Source: an uncultured Lachnospiraceae bacterium (GTDB lineage: Bacteria > Bacillota > Clostridia > Lachnospirales > Lachnospiraceae). From it: DNA of 17,520 nt. The stretch is taken from the NCBI GenBank assembly GCA_910578555.1, contig CAJTPS010000008.1, positions 153,296 through 170,815 of the forward strand, read 5' to 3'. Shown piece by piece: positions 5,817 to 13,166 of this stretch. Each line of letters begins with the position of its first letter. Within the stretch, counting starts at the first letter, position 1. The position numbers were made by a program, and so were the translations under genes. The notes beneath the pieces were generated by a model that worked only from the letters and a program-made list of their open reading frames with translations, was not told where the DNA came from and ran no database searches.

Positions 5817-8024
5817 TTATAGGTCTGCTGCCATGAAATCAGCTTCCAGCACATCCGCAAGTAACTGGCCCGCCAGTCTGCCACGCCATACCTTGTTGCC
5901 GTCCTCCCGCAGTTTTGCATATTCCGCAATCCTTGCCTCATCTGCTTTCTTCCCGAGTTCTTTTTCTTCCGCCGTCATCCGTTTTACAAATACCTTCTGC
6001 CACTTTTTCAGGAACTTTACCGCCTCCTCAAAGTCACTGTTCTGGTTATCTCCGGTTGTACGCTTCTGCCGGATATTGCCGTTTGGCTCTACTTCCAGCG
6101 TGTACCACGGTACATTCGGGTGCTCCGCCCTGCGCAGGAAGAACAAATAAGACTCATCCCGTCCAATCCTGTCAAAATAAAAATCGCAGGTATGCACGCA
6201 GTGCTGCAGCACCCTTCCTTCCCGGACAATATCGAGGATACTTTCCGGCGCGACAATCACAAATTTTCCATCCGAATACTCAAACTTCTTCAGCCTCGGC
6301 AGATTTCCGTTTACCTTCGGCCATTTCTTTTCCAGTTTTCCTGCTTCTTTCTCCATCTCACCTTTCTGCAGGATCATAACTACCTCGTGATGCGCCGCCG
6401 TCAGATCCTTTGGTTTCCATATTCTTTCACTGTGCACGTCCATCTTTGCCTTTTCTGCCATGTTGATGTAATCCATCCATGTACTTTTCATTTCATGCAT
6501 GGGTTTCTCCGCTATCGCGCACTGCTTTCGCAGGTAGTTCCTGATTTTTACCGGGCTCGTATAGGAGAATGTGGGAAACGGCAGAAAATTAAATGCCGCC
6601 GTATGGAATCCACTTTCTGCGAAATCTCCGATCACATCATCCGGCCATATGGTATCTGCCAGCTTTTCAAACCGATACCACTCAAGATGTATGATTCCCC
6701 CGTCTACTGCCCTGAGCCTTTTCAGCCTCGCCCTGTCTATCCCCAGTATCTTCGGCAGTTCCGTTTCATTGTTCTTCAAGCCGTTCAGTTTACCTGCATT
6801 ACCCAGCAGATCCCTTGCCAGCCGGAACATCCCGATCCTTGCAAGCTTTTCGATTATGGGATATTTCTTTTCCATTGACAGGTATCTTTCCGTCGATACC
6901 GGAAGGTTCTCCCACAGATCTACGGCACTGTTTTTAAGTATCGTCTTCCTGAGTGTTGCAAAATTCCTTGTGTACAGTTTTGTCATCATTCTCTCGTATG
7001 TGTTCCCACTATATTTGTCCCACATCCAGCCCTCCGGTGCCGGCATAAACCTGTGATATTTATTTTTATATGACTGCCATGTATATCTCTTCACGCTGCC
7101 ATTATCCATGACCAGCGTGCGCGATTCCTCATGCATATTAATAACCGGATCCCTATACTCTCCCTTCCGGTACGCTTTCCTCTGCTCGAAAGTTCTTATA
7201 ACAATCCCGCCGCTGATCCGCTGTATGACCTGTCCTCTATACCACCTCGTCCATATTCTGCCTGCCTTCCCGATCGCTTTATATATGACCTTCCTGCCGC
7301 ACCTCCTGCAGGCTCCTTCTTTATTGTGCCGGGGCTCTGTGACCGGCACCATCCTGCTGCAGTATGTACAGTACCCCTCTTTGGTTCCGTTCCTGTCGTA
7401 CTGGTAGAAGATATAGTGCTCCTTGTCCGCTTCTTTCGCCATCCATCCGGCAAATGACGGGAAGATCTCCGGTACCAGCGCCATATCCGCATCCCACGGT
7501 GCCTGCTGCCGTTTCTCCGCTTCCTCTGTTTTCTTTTTCTTCACCTTACGCTGCCACTCCACCAGCCCCCAGATGCCTCTTTCCTGTGTTCCCAGGAACC
7601 GCTTTATGGTATCCATCCCTTCCGGGTTCTGCCATATCCGTTTTTCTACCCCTTCATACCATCTTCTTTTGTACAATGGCTCCGACACCCGGTAAAGGTT
7701 ATCCGTCATGGCAGAACTCCATCTTTCCTCTTTCCCCGCAAGCACTCTGGTAATGTATTCATCCCCTTCCGGATTACAATAGATCTCATAAGCAGGCACC
7801 TTCTCGCCCTTTGCAATATCATCCGGAAAAAACAGGCATACCATCAGATACGGTCCTCTTGTCTGGCACCGCACGAACACATCATACAGCCCGCACATAT
7901 TTATTTCCCTATCCCAGTTGTGTTTTGCCCTATATGTCACCTGTTGTTTATTCTCTTTTGCCATTCTGACCATTTTGGGTGTCGCGTAGATCCGCTTTAA
8001 GTTTCTCAGTCTCTCTTTTTGCAT
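5817..8024 (-). CDS. PcfJ-like protein
   Basis: 735 residues from the ATG at 8024, which follows GGGGAGGGAAGAT; an in-frame start nine codons earlier has a poorer context. It overlaps the upstream gene by 19 bp. A four-Cys zinc cluster is seen at C219-x2-C222 and C239-x2-C242. The C-terminal region (about 600-700) carries the PcfJ signature: GRVLQHCVHTCDFYFDRI, then ESYLFFLRR and WYTLEVEPNGNIRQ, followed by NSDFEEAVKFLKKW. PcfJ is named after a gene of the enterococcal conjugative plasmid pCF10, and homologues are common in Firmicutes phages and integrative elements. The function remains undetermined. The zinc cluster and the conserved Cys/His pair suggest nucleic-acid contact or catalysis, but this is inference. 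Confidence 0.88.
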   Translation of the reverse strand: MQKERLRNLKRIYATPKMVRMAKENKQQVTYRAKHNWDREINMCGLYDVFVRCQTRGPYLMVCLFFPDDIAKGEKVPAYEIYCNPEGDEYITRVLAGKEERWSSAMTDNLYRVSEPLYKRRWYEGVEKRIWQNPEGMDTIKRFLGTQERGIWGLVEWQRKVKKKKTEEAEKRQQAPWDADMALVPEIFPSFAGWMAKEADKEHYIFYQYDRNGTKEGYCTYCSRMVPVTEPRHNKEGACRRCGRKVIYKAIGKAGRIWTRWYRGQVIQRISGGIVIRTFEQRKAYRKGEYRDPVINMHEESRTLVMDNGSVKRYTWQSYKNKYHRFMPAPEGWMWDKYSGNTYERMMTKLYTRNFATLRKTILKNSAVDLWENLPVSTERYLSMEKKYPIIEKLARIGMFRLARDLLGNAGKLNGLKNNETELPKILGIDRARLKRLRAVDGGIIHLEWYRFEKLADTIWPDDVIGDFAESGFHTAAFNFLPFPTFSYTSPVKIRNYLRKQCAIAEKPMHEMKSTWMDYINMAEKAKMDVHSERIWKPKDLTAAHHEVVMILQKGEMEKEAGKLEKKWPKVNGNLPRLKKFEYSDGKFVIVAPESILDIVREGRVLQHCVHTCDFYFDRIGRDESYLFFLRRAEHPNVPWYTLEVEPNGNIRQKRTTGDNQNSDFEEAVKFLKKWQKVFVKRMTAEEKELGKKADEARIAEYAKLREDGNKVWRGRLAGQLLADVLEADFMAADL

Positions 8025-8578
8025 ATCTTCCCTCCCCGGATCCCGTACCATGTATCTGCTTTATATTCCTCTTCATCGATAAACACCGGGCATACCGCCT
8101 CTATCCTCCCTGATCCTTTCGCCTCTTTCACCAGGAAGAGCCACGACCCTTTCACGCCTGCTGCCCATGGGCTCCTCCCGCGGACGATCACAAAATCCCC
8201 CTCTTCACAGCACCTGCCATTATCCCTCTTCACGTAACGGTGATTTTCTATGTCCCGCTCCGGATATGTCTGCATATATATGCATGCGTGCACGGCCAGT
8301 CTGATTCTGTCGATTTCTTTCAGCAGCGTCAGCTTTGTGCAGGAAATCCTCGATCCGATGCCGTCCTGATTGATGTCGCCTGCTGCCTCTACGATAAAAA
8401 AGCGCGAACTCATGCCGCTATAATAGCTCAGCGCGCAGAGCGGATTTTCTGCGCAGTGAAATCCGTTCCGTGCACACTTACACCCTGACTCCTCATAGGT
8501 CTCCCCCGGCTTGAACTGAAAAATACCTCTTCCCATGACCGCCTGCAGCTTACTGTTGAATCCCTTGTATGCCATCAT
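8006..8578 (-). CDS. DUF7666-like phage protein
   Basis: 190 residues from the ATG at 8578 (MMAYKGFN), which has AAGGAGG eight bases before it. The N-terminus AYKGFNSKLQ...GIFQFKPGETYEESGCKCARNGFHCAENPLCALSYY follows the layout of a phage family I recall as DUF7666 (start KAYKGF, a YEE-type segment, then GFHACENPLD). The Cys/His cluster near 35-48 is conserved in that pattern. The rest is beta-rich, with runs such as FFIVEAAGDI. The C-terminal third (GDFVIVRGRSPWAAGVKGSWLFLVKEA) may be a second small domain. Function unknown. It lies 13 bp from the upstream gene and is coupled to the PcfJ-like gene. Confidence 0.75.
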   Translation of the reverse strand: MMAYKGFNSKLQAVMGRGIFQFKPGETYEESGCKCARNGFHCAENPLCALSYYSGMSSRFFIVEAAGDINQDGIGSRISCTKLTLLKEIDRIRLAVHACIYMQTYPERDIENHRYVKRDNGRCCEEGDFVIVRGRSPWAAGVKGSWLFLVKEAKGSGRIEAVCPVFIDEEEYKADTWYGIRGGKICKKRD

Positions 8579-8591
8579 GTCCTGCGCCTCC

Positions 8592-9098
8592 TTACCTCGT
8601 ATAGTAGTCCCGGATGATCTGCTTTGCCCTGGCATTGGTGAGCCCGTCCAGATACAGCGGTCCCCGCAGCGGCTCCAGTTCCCCGTTACGCTTTATCTTT
8701 GTCACCTTGACGATCTTATCACTGACCCTTGTTTTTGTTTCAAACGAGTTGCTGATCATAGCACTTATGCATGCGCAGAGGTTCTTCCCTCTCTTTCTGA
8801 CAGCAGCGCAGATCTGACTGTCATTCATGCACAATTCCAGGATCATGTTCTTCCAGTCAATCAGTTTTCCTTCCAGTTTCAAGTCTACTGCCTCCACCTC
8901 CAGTTTGCCTTCCGCTGCCATTATCGTCGTTGCCAGGCATGATTCTTTCCCTGTGATATATGTTTCCGCATCTTCCGCGTCAATGCCGTTCTCTGCTGCA
9001 AGTGCTCGGATACCCTCTGTATCATCTGCTTTCAGCAGCGCTTCCGCTTTCTGGTTGATCTCCTCGGCGGAATCAAATTCTCCAAATCTATCAAACAT
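8592..9098 (-). CDS. Conserved small protein, possibly PcfK/AcrIIA9-like
   Basis: 168 residues. The ATG at 9098 has GAAGGAGAGGG upstream and overlaps the RNase H-like gene by 8 bp. It starts MFDRFGEFDSAEEINQKAE, which I recognise as typical of a family abundant in Lachnospiraceae mobile elements. An N-terminal helical part (LAAENGIDAEDAETYITG) is joined to a C-terminal domain with WKNMILELCMNDSQICAAVRKRGKNLCACISAMISNS and finally NARAKQIIRDYY. The spacing of small residues and Cys, with the ending resembling A-x-x-Y/F-Y, reminds me of PcfK and the Cas9 inhibitor AcrIIA9. The likeness is from memory and weak. Closeness to a PcfJ-like gene supports a PcfK-type role, because pcfJ and pcfK are neighbours on pCF10. 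Confidence 0.7.
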   Translation of the reverse strand: MFDRFGEFDSAEEINQKAEALLKADDTEGIRALAAENGIDAEDAETYITGKESCLATTIMAAEGKLEVEAVDLKLEGKLIDWKNMILELCMNDSQICAAVRKRGKNLCACISAMISNSFETKTRVSDKIVKVTKIKRNGELEPLRGPLYLDGLTNARAKQIIRDYYTR

Positions 9099-9606
9099 GG
9101 TTTTCCCTCTCCTTCCTTCTTCTTGGCGTGTTCCATTCCTTTACTACGATCTCCATGTAATCCGCAGCGTGGTCAAGCTCCAGCTCCGCCTTGATCCGGC
9201 GCTGCATTTCCAGCCGGTAAGTGTGCCACTGGTCTGTCCATTCTGTCATATGGTTGTCAAACAGGTTTGCACAGCGGTTCCACGCTTCGGCGTTCCGGAT
9301 CAGTCTGCCCTTAGCATTGATCCAGCCGTTTTTCCGCCACTGCGTAAGCCAGTGGTTCTGCATGGTCCTCAAAACGTGTCCGCAACTAGTAAATACTACG
9401 ACGCAGCAGGTTTTTGTAAGGATCGAAAAAGCCTTCTCGACAAGACGCAAGACCAGGTCATTTTCACCTATCCAGTCAGCGTAGATCAGCCCGCCCCGTG
9501 TGTTCGGTTCTCCGTCTGATGTGATACACTCCACGATCCACGCACCCACTGCCCGCCGCAGTGATGGACCTTTAAATGATGTCTCTATGTAGATATTCAC
9601 GTTCAT
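9091..9606 (-). CDS. RNase H-like fold protein with altered active site
   Basis: 171 residues. I chose the ATG at 9606 because GGGGAGGG lies six bases before it; the upstream TTG falls between them. The order of segments fits an RNase H fold: NIYIETSFKG (first strand), GAWIVECIT (second), GGLIYADW (third), then helix NDLVLRLVEKAFSIL, strand CVVVFTSCGHVLRTM, and WLTQWRKNGWINAKG before the last helix. In true RNase HI the catalytic residues are D, E, D, D. Here the equivalents are probably E8, E57, S74 and D117, so at least one acid seems lost. It may bind RNA-DNA hybrids without cutting, or the alignment may be off. It is coupled to the next gene by an 8-bp overlap. Confidence 0.72.
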   Translation of the reverse strand: MNVNIYIETSFKGPSLRRAVGAWIVECITSDGEPNTRGGLIYADWIGENDLVLRLVEKAFSILTKTCCVVVFTSCGHVLRTMQNHWLTQWRKNGWINAKGRLIRNAEAWNRCANLFDNHMTEWTDQWHTYRLEMQRRIKAELELDHAADYMEIVVKEWNTPRRRKERENHV

Positions 9607-9620
9607 CCGCAACCCTCCCC

Positions 9621-10622
9621 TTAAGCCAGATATTTCTTATGGCTCGACTTTACGGTCTCCTGTGCGCTCACTGCATAGATCGTGGTTGTTTCTATGCTGG
9701 AATGTCCCAGCATGATCTGCACCTGGTCAATCGGCATCCCCCTGTTGAGCGCCATGGTCGCAGCCGTCCTTCGGAAGCGGTGTGGGTGCGCATCCGTCAC
9801 GCCTGCTGCCGCCCCGAGGTCCCTGATATCTTTTCCCATGCTTGCTATCTCCAGCCTGCTATGCGGTTTATCCATTGTTACAAACAGCGCCGGCGAATCA
9901 TCATCCCGGCTTTTGATATACGCCTCCAGCGCTATGCGTGCCCGTGCGTTAAGGTACACGATCCGCTCCTTTTTTCCTTTCCCTTTTACGACGATCTCGT
10001 CCCCGTCTATGTCATTTACATCCATGCCCCTCACTTCACTAATCCTGCATCCGGTTGACAAAAGCACTTCGATCAGCGCCGTCAGCCTGACGTTTTCTTT
10101 TGCCGCCTGCCTGAGTTTTTCGACCTCCATGTCCTTGAAAGCCTTCTTGACATACCGCTCGGTCCTTACTTTCTTCACGCGCAGCATTGGGTTCTTTTCG
10201 ATATACTCCTCTTCCTGCAGCCATGAAAAGAAGGAACTCAGTACCCGGCGGATATTGTCAATGCTCCGGTCGGAATTTTTATCCCGTTCCTTTTTTACTG
10301 CAAGGTAGTACCGTATATCGTTTGTGGTGATGAGCTTAAACGGTTTGTTCTGCACAAACTCAACGAATGCCCTGATGGTCTGCTTATAATATTCGATCGT
10401 CCTAGGCGTGCAGCCCTGTATATTCTTTGCGATGAAAAACATCCTGACCGCTTCTTCGTTCGCACCCTCTTCATACACCGCCACATCCGTATTTCCTATC
10501 CTTGTCAGGGAATAATCATACAGTTCCATGTACAACAGGTTTTTCAGCCTCCGCGCCGTCTCGTCGTCCGGATTTAGTTTCGTGACGATGTTGTTGACAA
10601 ACTGCTCCTTTACATCCTGCAT
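9621..10622 (-). CDS. XerC/XerD-like tyrosine recombinase
   Basis: 333 residues from the ATG at 10622, preceded by GGAGAGGAGAAG. An earlier ATG at 10640 overlaps the upstream stop but has no ribosome site. Residues of about 55-145 form the N-terminal SAM-like core-binding domain (GCTPRTIEYYKQTIRAF). The catalytic domain shows R193 in GCRISEV, Lys in KGKGKKER (213-220), H281 and R284 in HRFRRT, H307 in LGHSSI and nucleophile Y316. All expected catalytic residues are present, so it should be active. It has no arm-binding domain, unlike the terminal integrase. Sitting inside the replication genes and far from an attachment site, it may resolve multimers made during replication; that is inference. 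Confidence 0.92.
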   Translation of the reverse strand: MQDVKEQFVNNIVTKLNPDDETARRLKNLLYMELYDYSLTRIGNTDVAVYEEGANEEAVRMFFIAKNIQGCTPRTIEYYKQTIRAFVEFVQNKPFKLITTNDIRYYLAVKKERDKNSDRSIDNIRRVLSSFFSWLQEEEYIEKNPMLRVKKVRTERYVKKAFKDMEVEKLRQAAKENVRLTALIEVLLSTGCRISEVRGMDVNDIDGDEIVVKGKGKKERIVYLNARARIALEAYIKSRDDDSPALFVTMDKPHSRLEIASMGKDIRDLGAAAGVTDAHPHRFRRTAATMALNRGMPIDQVQIMLGHSSIETTTIYAVSAQETVKSSHKKYLA

Positions 10623-10636
10623 CTTCTCCTCTCCTT

Positions 10637-11296
10637 TCATGGCAGCATGCCGGCCAGCGCCGGCGTAATGAATATTCTCTCCGGCGGGTATCCTTCCATG
10701 TCTGCCAGTGTGTTGCCCTGCATGACTCTCGCACGGATCCCGAGAAGGCTTAACTGCACATAGGTCATGTACACGCCTTTCCAGTCAAGGTCCTGCGCCG
10801 TTACCTCCATACACCGCTGATAATTGACTCCCCTGTCCTTCAAAACTTTTGCCGCGGCGATGATCATGCCGCCTCCGCCGGAGCTTGGTTCATTGATGAT
10901 ATACGGCCTTTCTTCATCAACTGTCTTTGGCATCCCCATTTCCGCCGTCAGTAACGACAGGTGGAACGGCGTGAAAAACTGCCCCGTGGTCTTACTGCCG
11001 CACCCGGACTCCATATAGATTTCGCCGAGGATATCCGTCATTCCTTCCTCAAATGCTTCCGCCAGCAGCCCTGTCATCCTGCACAGCTTTGCAACCTCTT
11101 CCGGTGTATGCTTCCGCGCCAGATCGAGATAATGCTTCTCTCTTTTCTGCCATACCACATCGTGGTTCAGCTTCGTGCTGTTTGCAATCGCGATCGCGGT
11201 CATTGCCACCCAGTCGGAAAAAACTTCATAGGCAGAATATCTTCCTGACATTTCCTGTATCATCTTCACGATTTCTTTCTTCGTCTGTCCGTCCAT
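10637..11296 (-). CDS. Short N6-adenine methylase-like protein lacking motif IV
   Basis: 219 residues from the ATG at 11296, which overlaps the Rep stop (TAATG) and has AAGGAG about ten bases upstream. A longer open frame of 296 residues exists, but its first 77 codons lie in another frame of the Rep gene. Features of the HsdM-type N6-methylase core are visible: TGQFFTPFHLS (105-115), the SAM-binding motif I as NEPSSGGGGM (135-144), and AQDLDWKGVYM (167-177). The expected NPPF/Y catalytic motif is missing: the chain stops at residue 219 after GNTLADMEGYPPERIFITP. Family members of this length are common in Firmicutes mobile elements. It may bind SAM or DNA without methylating, or act with a partner. 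Confidence 0.85.
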   Translation of the reverse strand: MDGQTKKEIVKMIQEMSGRYSAYEVFSDWVAMTAIAIANSTKLNHDVVWQKREKHYLDLARKHTPEEVAKLCRMTGLLAEAFEEGMTDILGEIYMESGCGSKTTGQFFTPFHLSLLTAEMGMPKTVDEERPYIINEPSSGGGGMIIAAAKVLKDRGVNYQRCMEVTAQDLDWKGVYMTYVQLSLLGIRARVMQGNTLADMEGYPPERIFITPALAGMLP

Positions 11297-12111
11297 TACC
11301 CACTGTCTCCTTTCCCGCCCTGCCCGGTAGTTATCAGCTTTTTCAGGGTGTAGTGCTGTACCGGATAGCCGGTCACGGGGTTCGTGCCGTTCCAGATGGA
11401 TTCCTTTACTACGTACCAGCCCTTGGGTGCCACGGGCGGGTCGCGCCAGCGCCGGTGATGTATGGTCTCCACCTTTGGTTTCGGGTTGATCAGGTTGCGG
11501 CTTCTGGAGTAGGTACACCAGCCGCACTCTTCCTTAGTTTCCGACTTGACGATATATTCCGCCAGGTCTTCATACTCGCCGTCTTCGTACAATGACGAGA
11601 AGAAATGCCCGCCGTATGTCCAGAATTTTTTCACCAGCTTCTGGGTGTTGATCCCCTTCTGGTCAATGTCCTCGATAATCAGATGATGGTGCAGTACTTT
11701 CCCTCTTTTGCCTCGCTCCGTCACCGCGATCCACTTAAACGGAATCCCCGCCTTTTTGTATGCCATCCGCATGGCATTTACAAAATCCTGCCTCTGTTTT
11801 ACTGCCTCCTTATAGTCCTCCGGTGCCCTGCCCCTTGCATACTTTAGGATCAGGTGCCAGTCACCGGTGCGGAAGTTGTAGAGGATCAGGATCTGCACCT
11901 TCCGGCAGCGGTTCCTGTAATTCTGTTTTTTGATATCTTCCGGTGTCCGTTTTTTCTTTTCACCCCTCTTCTCCCCCGGGGCTCCATAGTTCCCCGTATA
12001 ACACTTTTCTATGATCCGTATGACACCTATGTCATATGTCTTTTTCCGATAAATTGATACCACCTTCTTATACTTGTAATATTTCGCTAACTTTAATATC
12101 TTTAATTTCAC
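11296..12111 (-). CDS. Rolling-circle (HUH) replication initiator, ORF2/G2P type
   Basis: 271 residues if the GTG at 12111 is the start. That start has no clear ribosome site and follows a hairpin directly, so a later GTG or other start near residue 17 is possible. DWHLILKY (84-91) is a first core strand. IAVTERGKRGKVLHHHLIIEDID holds the HUH motif at H141-H143, and LAEYIVKSE supplies Y186-x2-K189, the expected nicking Tyr with its Lys. Such proteins cut one DNA strand at an origin and stay linked to the 5' end. The family appears in Firmicutes phages and integrative elements. The basic segment GEKRGEKKKRTPEDIKKQNYRNR (46-68) likely contacts DNA. Initiation of the element's replication is the natural role. 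Confidence 0.85.
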   Translation of the reverse strand: MKLKILKLAKYYKYKKVVSIYRKKTYDIGVIRIIEKCYTGNYGAPGEKRGEKKKRTPEDIKKQNYRNRCRKVQILILYNFRTGDWHLILKYARGRAPEDYKEAVKQRQDFVNAMRMAYKKAGIPFKWIAVTERGKRGKVLHHHLIIEDIDQKGINTQKLVKKFWTYGGHFFSSLYEDGEYEDLAEYIVKSETKEECGWCTYSRSRNLINPKPKVETIHHRRWRDPPVAPKGWYVVKESIWNGTNPVTGYPVQHYTLKKLITTGQGGKGDSG

Positions 12112-12116
12112 GCAAA

Positions 12117-12199
12117 ACCGCAGAAAATCACGGTTTTTTCTTGACTTCTGCGGTCCCTGATGGTATCATATTTTTAGACGATATGGTTCTCAGGGACCG
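12117..12199 (-). promoter_or_regulatory. Two overlapping inverted repeats before the Rep gene
   Basis: Repeat A: CGGTCCCTGA (12151-12160) pairs perfectly with TCAGGGACCG (12190-12199), and ATATGGT/ATCATAT can extend the stem inward. Repeat B: ACCGCAGAA (12117-12125) pairs perfectly with TTCTGCGGT (12146-12154), with a 20-nt loop. The two share bases 12151-12154, so in RNA they exclude each other. Read in the Rep direction, hairpin A forms first; hairpin B follows and is trailed by TTTTG and the GTG start. This fits an attenuator controlling Rep, or a double-strand origin with the Rep nick site. Confidence 0.55.
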
Positions 12200-12205
12200 G
12201 AAATT

Positions 12206-12228
12206 GCTCTGCTATGCAGGGCTTTTTT
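12206..12228 (+). terminator. Intrinsic terminator facing right
   Basis: GCTCTGC-TAT-GCAGGGC forms a 7-bp stem (one G-T pair) with a 3-base loop, followed directly by six T on the plus strand. It overlaps the stop codon of the small minus-strand gene (12212-12442). It would stop rightward (antisense) transcription, perhaps from the plus strand of the Rep region. No rightward gene ends here. Confidence 0.6.
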
Positions 12229-12442
12229 CTTGCGCTTTTTTACGTGCTGTTTTAAGCTGTATTTCGATCGTTGGACCTTTTCCGCGCCTTGGCATCGGTC
12301 CCGCGGTATGCACTTCACGGCTCTGGAGTTCTTCCGGGATCTTCTGGCTCATGCCGCAGTACAGCTCTTTATACCCTCCCGGAACGGGCTCATACAGCGT
12401 CACGTTTCCGCATAATACACTCTGTAGGTCTTTTACTGTCAT
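12212..12442 (-). CDS. Small phage protein, function unknown
   Basis: 76 residues; the ATG at 12442 has AAGGAG nearby (GGAAGGAGACACCAT). It begins MTVKDLQSVLCGNVTLYE and contains KELYCGMSQKIPEELQSREV, a pattern I know from conserved small proteins in Clostridia phages and elements. The C-terminus is basic and likely disordered (RRGKGP, KTARKKAQEKS). The first 50 residues look like a compact beta-rich fold. A palindrome copy (12459-12474) lies just upstream, so this gene and those after it might be controlled there. Function unknown. Confidence 0.72.
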   Translation of the reverse strand: MTVKDLQSVLCGNVTLYEPVPGGYKELYCGMSQKIPEELQSREVHTAGPMPRRGKGPTIEIQLKTARKKAQEKSPA

Positions 12443-12458
12443 ATGGTGTCTCCTTCCT

Positions 12459-12474
12459 GTTGCACCGGTGCAAC
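12459..12474 (+). repeat. Palindrome GTTGCACCGGTGCAAC, copy 3 (intergenic)
   Basis: A perfect 16-bp palindrome in the 32-bp gap between two genes, ending at the base before the stop codon (12475-12477) of the upstream gene and lying 5' of the ribosome site of the downstream gene. It matches the core of two copies in the large HTH gene (4725-4744, 4932-4951). Its place suggests a binding site for a regulator of the downstream genes. Confidence 0.85.
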
Positions 12475-12825
12475 TTATGCTCCATTCCCGTAGATTTCAT
12501 ACGGTGAATACGCCGCGGCTGATCCTTCCAGGCTTGCCCATATGTCATCTTCCGGTGTAGTATCCGGATAGGGCTCTGGCTGGCTCTCGCTGTCCTTTTG
12601 GTAATGCTTTAGGTCATCGATCGCCCTCCTGTAGCAGTCGATGTCGTTTTCTTCCCTCGCGATCGAGATACATCTTTTCTGTTTCTCGCCTTCGTACTCC
12701 CATATCTCGATCAGACCGTCATTTTGCAGATCGAAATGCATGTGGTAACGCAGGTTGTGCTCTTTCTGCAGCGGCCTGTACAGTGCGTAAAACTCCCTGA
12801 CAACTTCTGTGTATTCCTCTTCCAT
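12475..12825 (-). CDS. Acidic protein, function unknown
   Basis: 116 residues; the ATG at 12825 has AGAGGGTGG upstream. The N-terminal half is helical and charged (EVVREFYALYRPLQKEHNLRYHMHF) and then gives LIEIWEYEGEKQKRCISIARE. The C-terminal 40 residues are acidic and low-complexity, with PEPYPDTTPEDDIW and SAAAYSPYEIYGNGA. No known domain. It may be a phage protein that binds a host partner, but nothing in the sequence shows this. Confidence 0.7.
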   Translation of the reverse strand: MEEEYTEVVREFYALYRPLQKEHNLRYHMHFDLQNDGLIEIWEYEGEKQKRCISIAREENDIDCYRRAIDDLKHYQKDSESQPEPYPDTTPEDDIWASLEGSAAAYSPYEIYGNGA

Positions 12826-12835
12826 GCGCCACCCT

Positions 12836-13135
12836 CTATACGATTTTCATGCAACTGTCCGAATACCACATATTTGTTACTGTCCCTATAAAGCCATAAG
12901 CGCCCTTGCCCAGCATGATCTCCTTACGTATTGCTTCACAGCTATTTGCTGTCACGTCGATCAAATATTTTTCTTTGGTCAGGACAAACTCATCTCCTGT
13001 ACCGGCATAAAACCTTATCCCCGCTTCTTCCTCGATCTGGAATGCAAGCATATTGTTTTTTGCCCTGTCCATGCGGAAGTAGTCACACCCCAGTTCCGCA
13101 GCAACCGCTGCCTTTTTCATGTATTCATTTCCCAT
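12836..13135 (-). CDS. Small protein, function unknown
   Basis: 99 residues from the ATG at 13135 (MGNEYMKKAAV), which is preceded by GGAAAGGAGAGCAGT. A start 13 codons earlier overlaps the preceding small gene and lacks such a site. The sequence has a helical start, then FRMDRAKNNMLAFQIEEEAGIRFYAGTGDEFVLTKEKYLIDV, which reads as alternating strands, and a helix with SCEAIRKEIMLGKGAYG. The ending TNMWYSDSCMKIV is compact. No signal peptide, no membrane segment, and no family that I recognise. Confidence 0.7.
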   Translation of the reverse strand: MGNEYMKKAAVAAELGCDYFRMDRAKNNMLAFQIEEEAGIRFYAGTGDEFVLTKEKYLIDVTANSCEAIRKEIMLGKGAYGFIGTVTNMWYSDSCMKIV

Positions 13136-13166
13136 ACTGCTCTCCTTTCCCGGCAGGCTTGTCCAC

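Noticed and set aside
6120..6878. 252-residue frame on the plus strand
   Set aside because: It is antisense to the PcfJ-like gene, which has clear motifs and a ribosome site. The plus frame has none and reads as an artefact of composition.
11297..11527. N-terminal extension of the methylase-like protein
   Set aside because: These codons overlap the Rep gene in another frame. The ATG at 11296 has a ribosome site and matches the family start.
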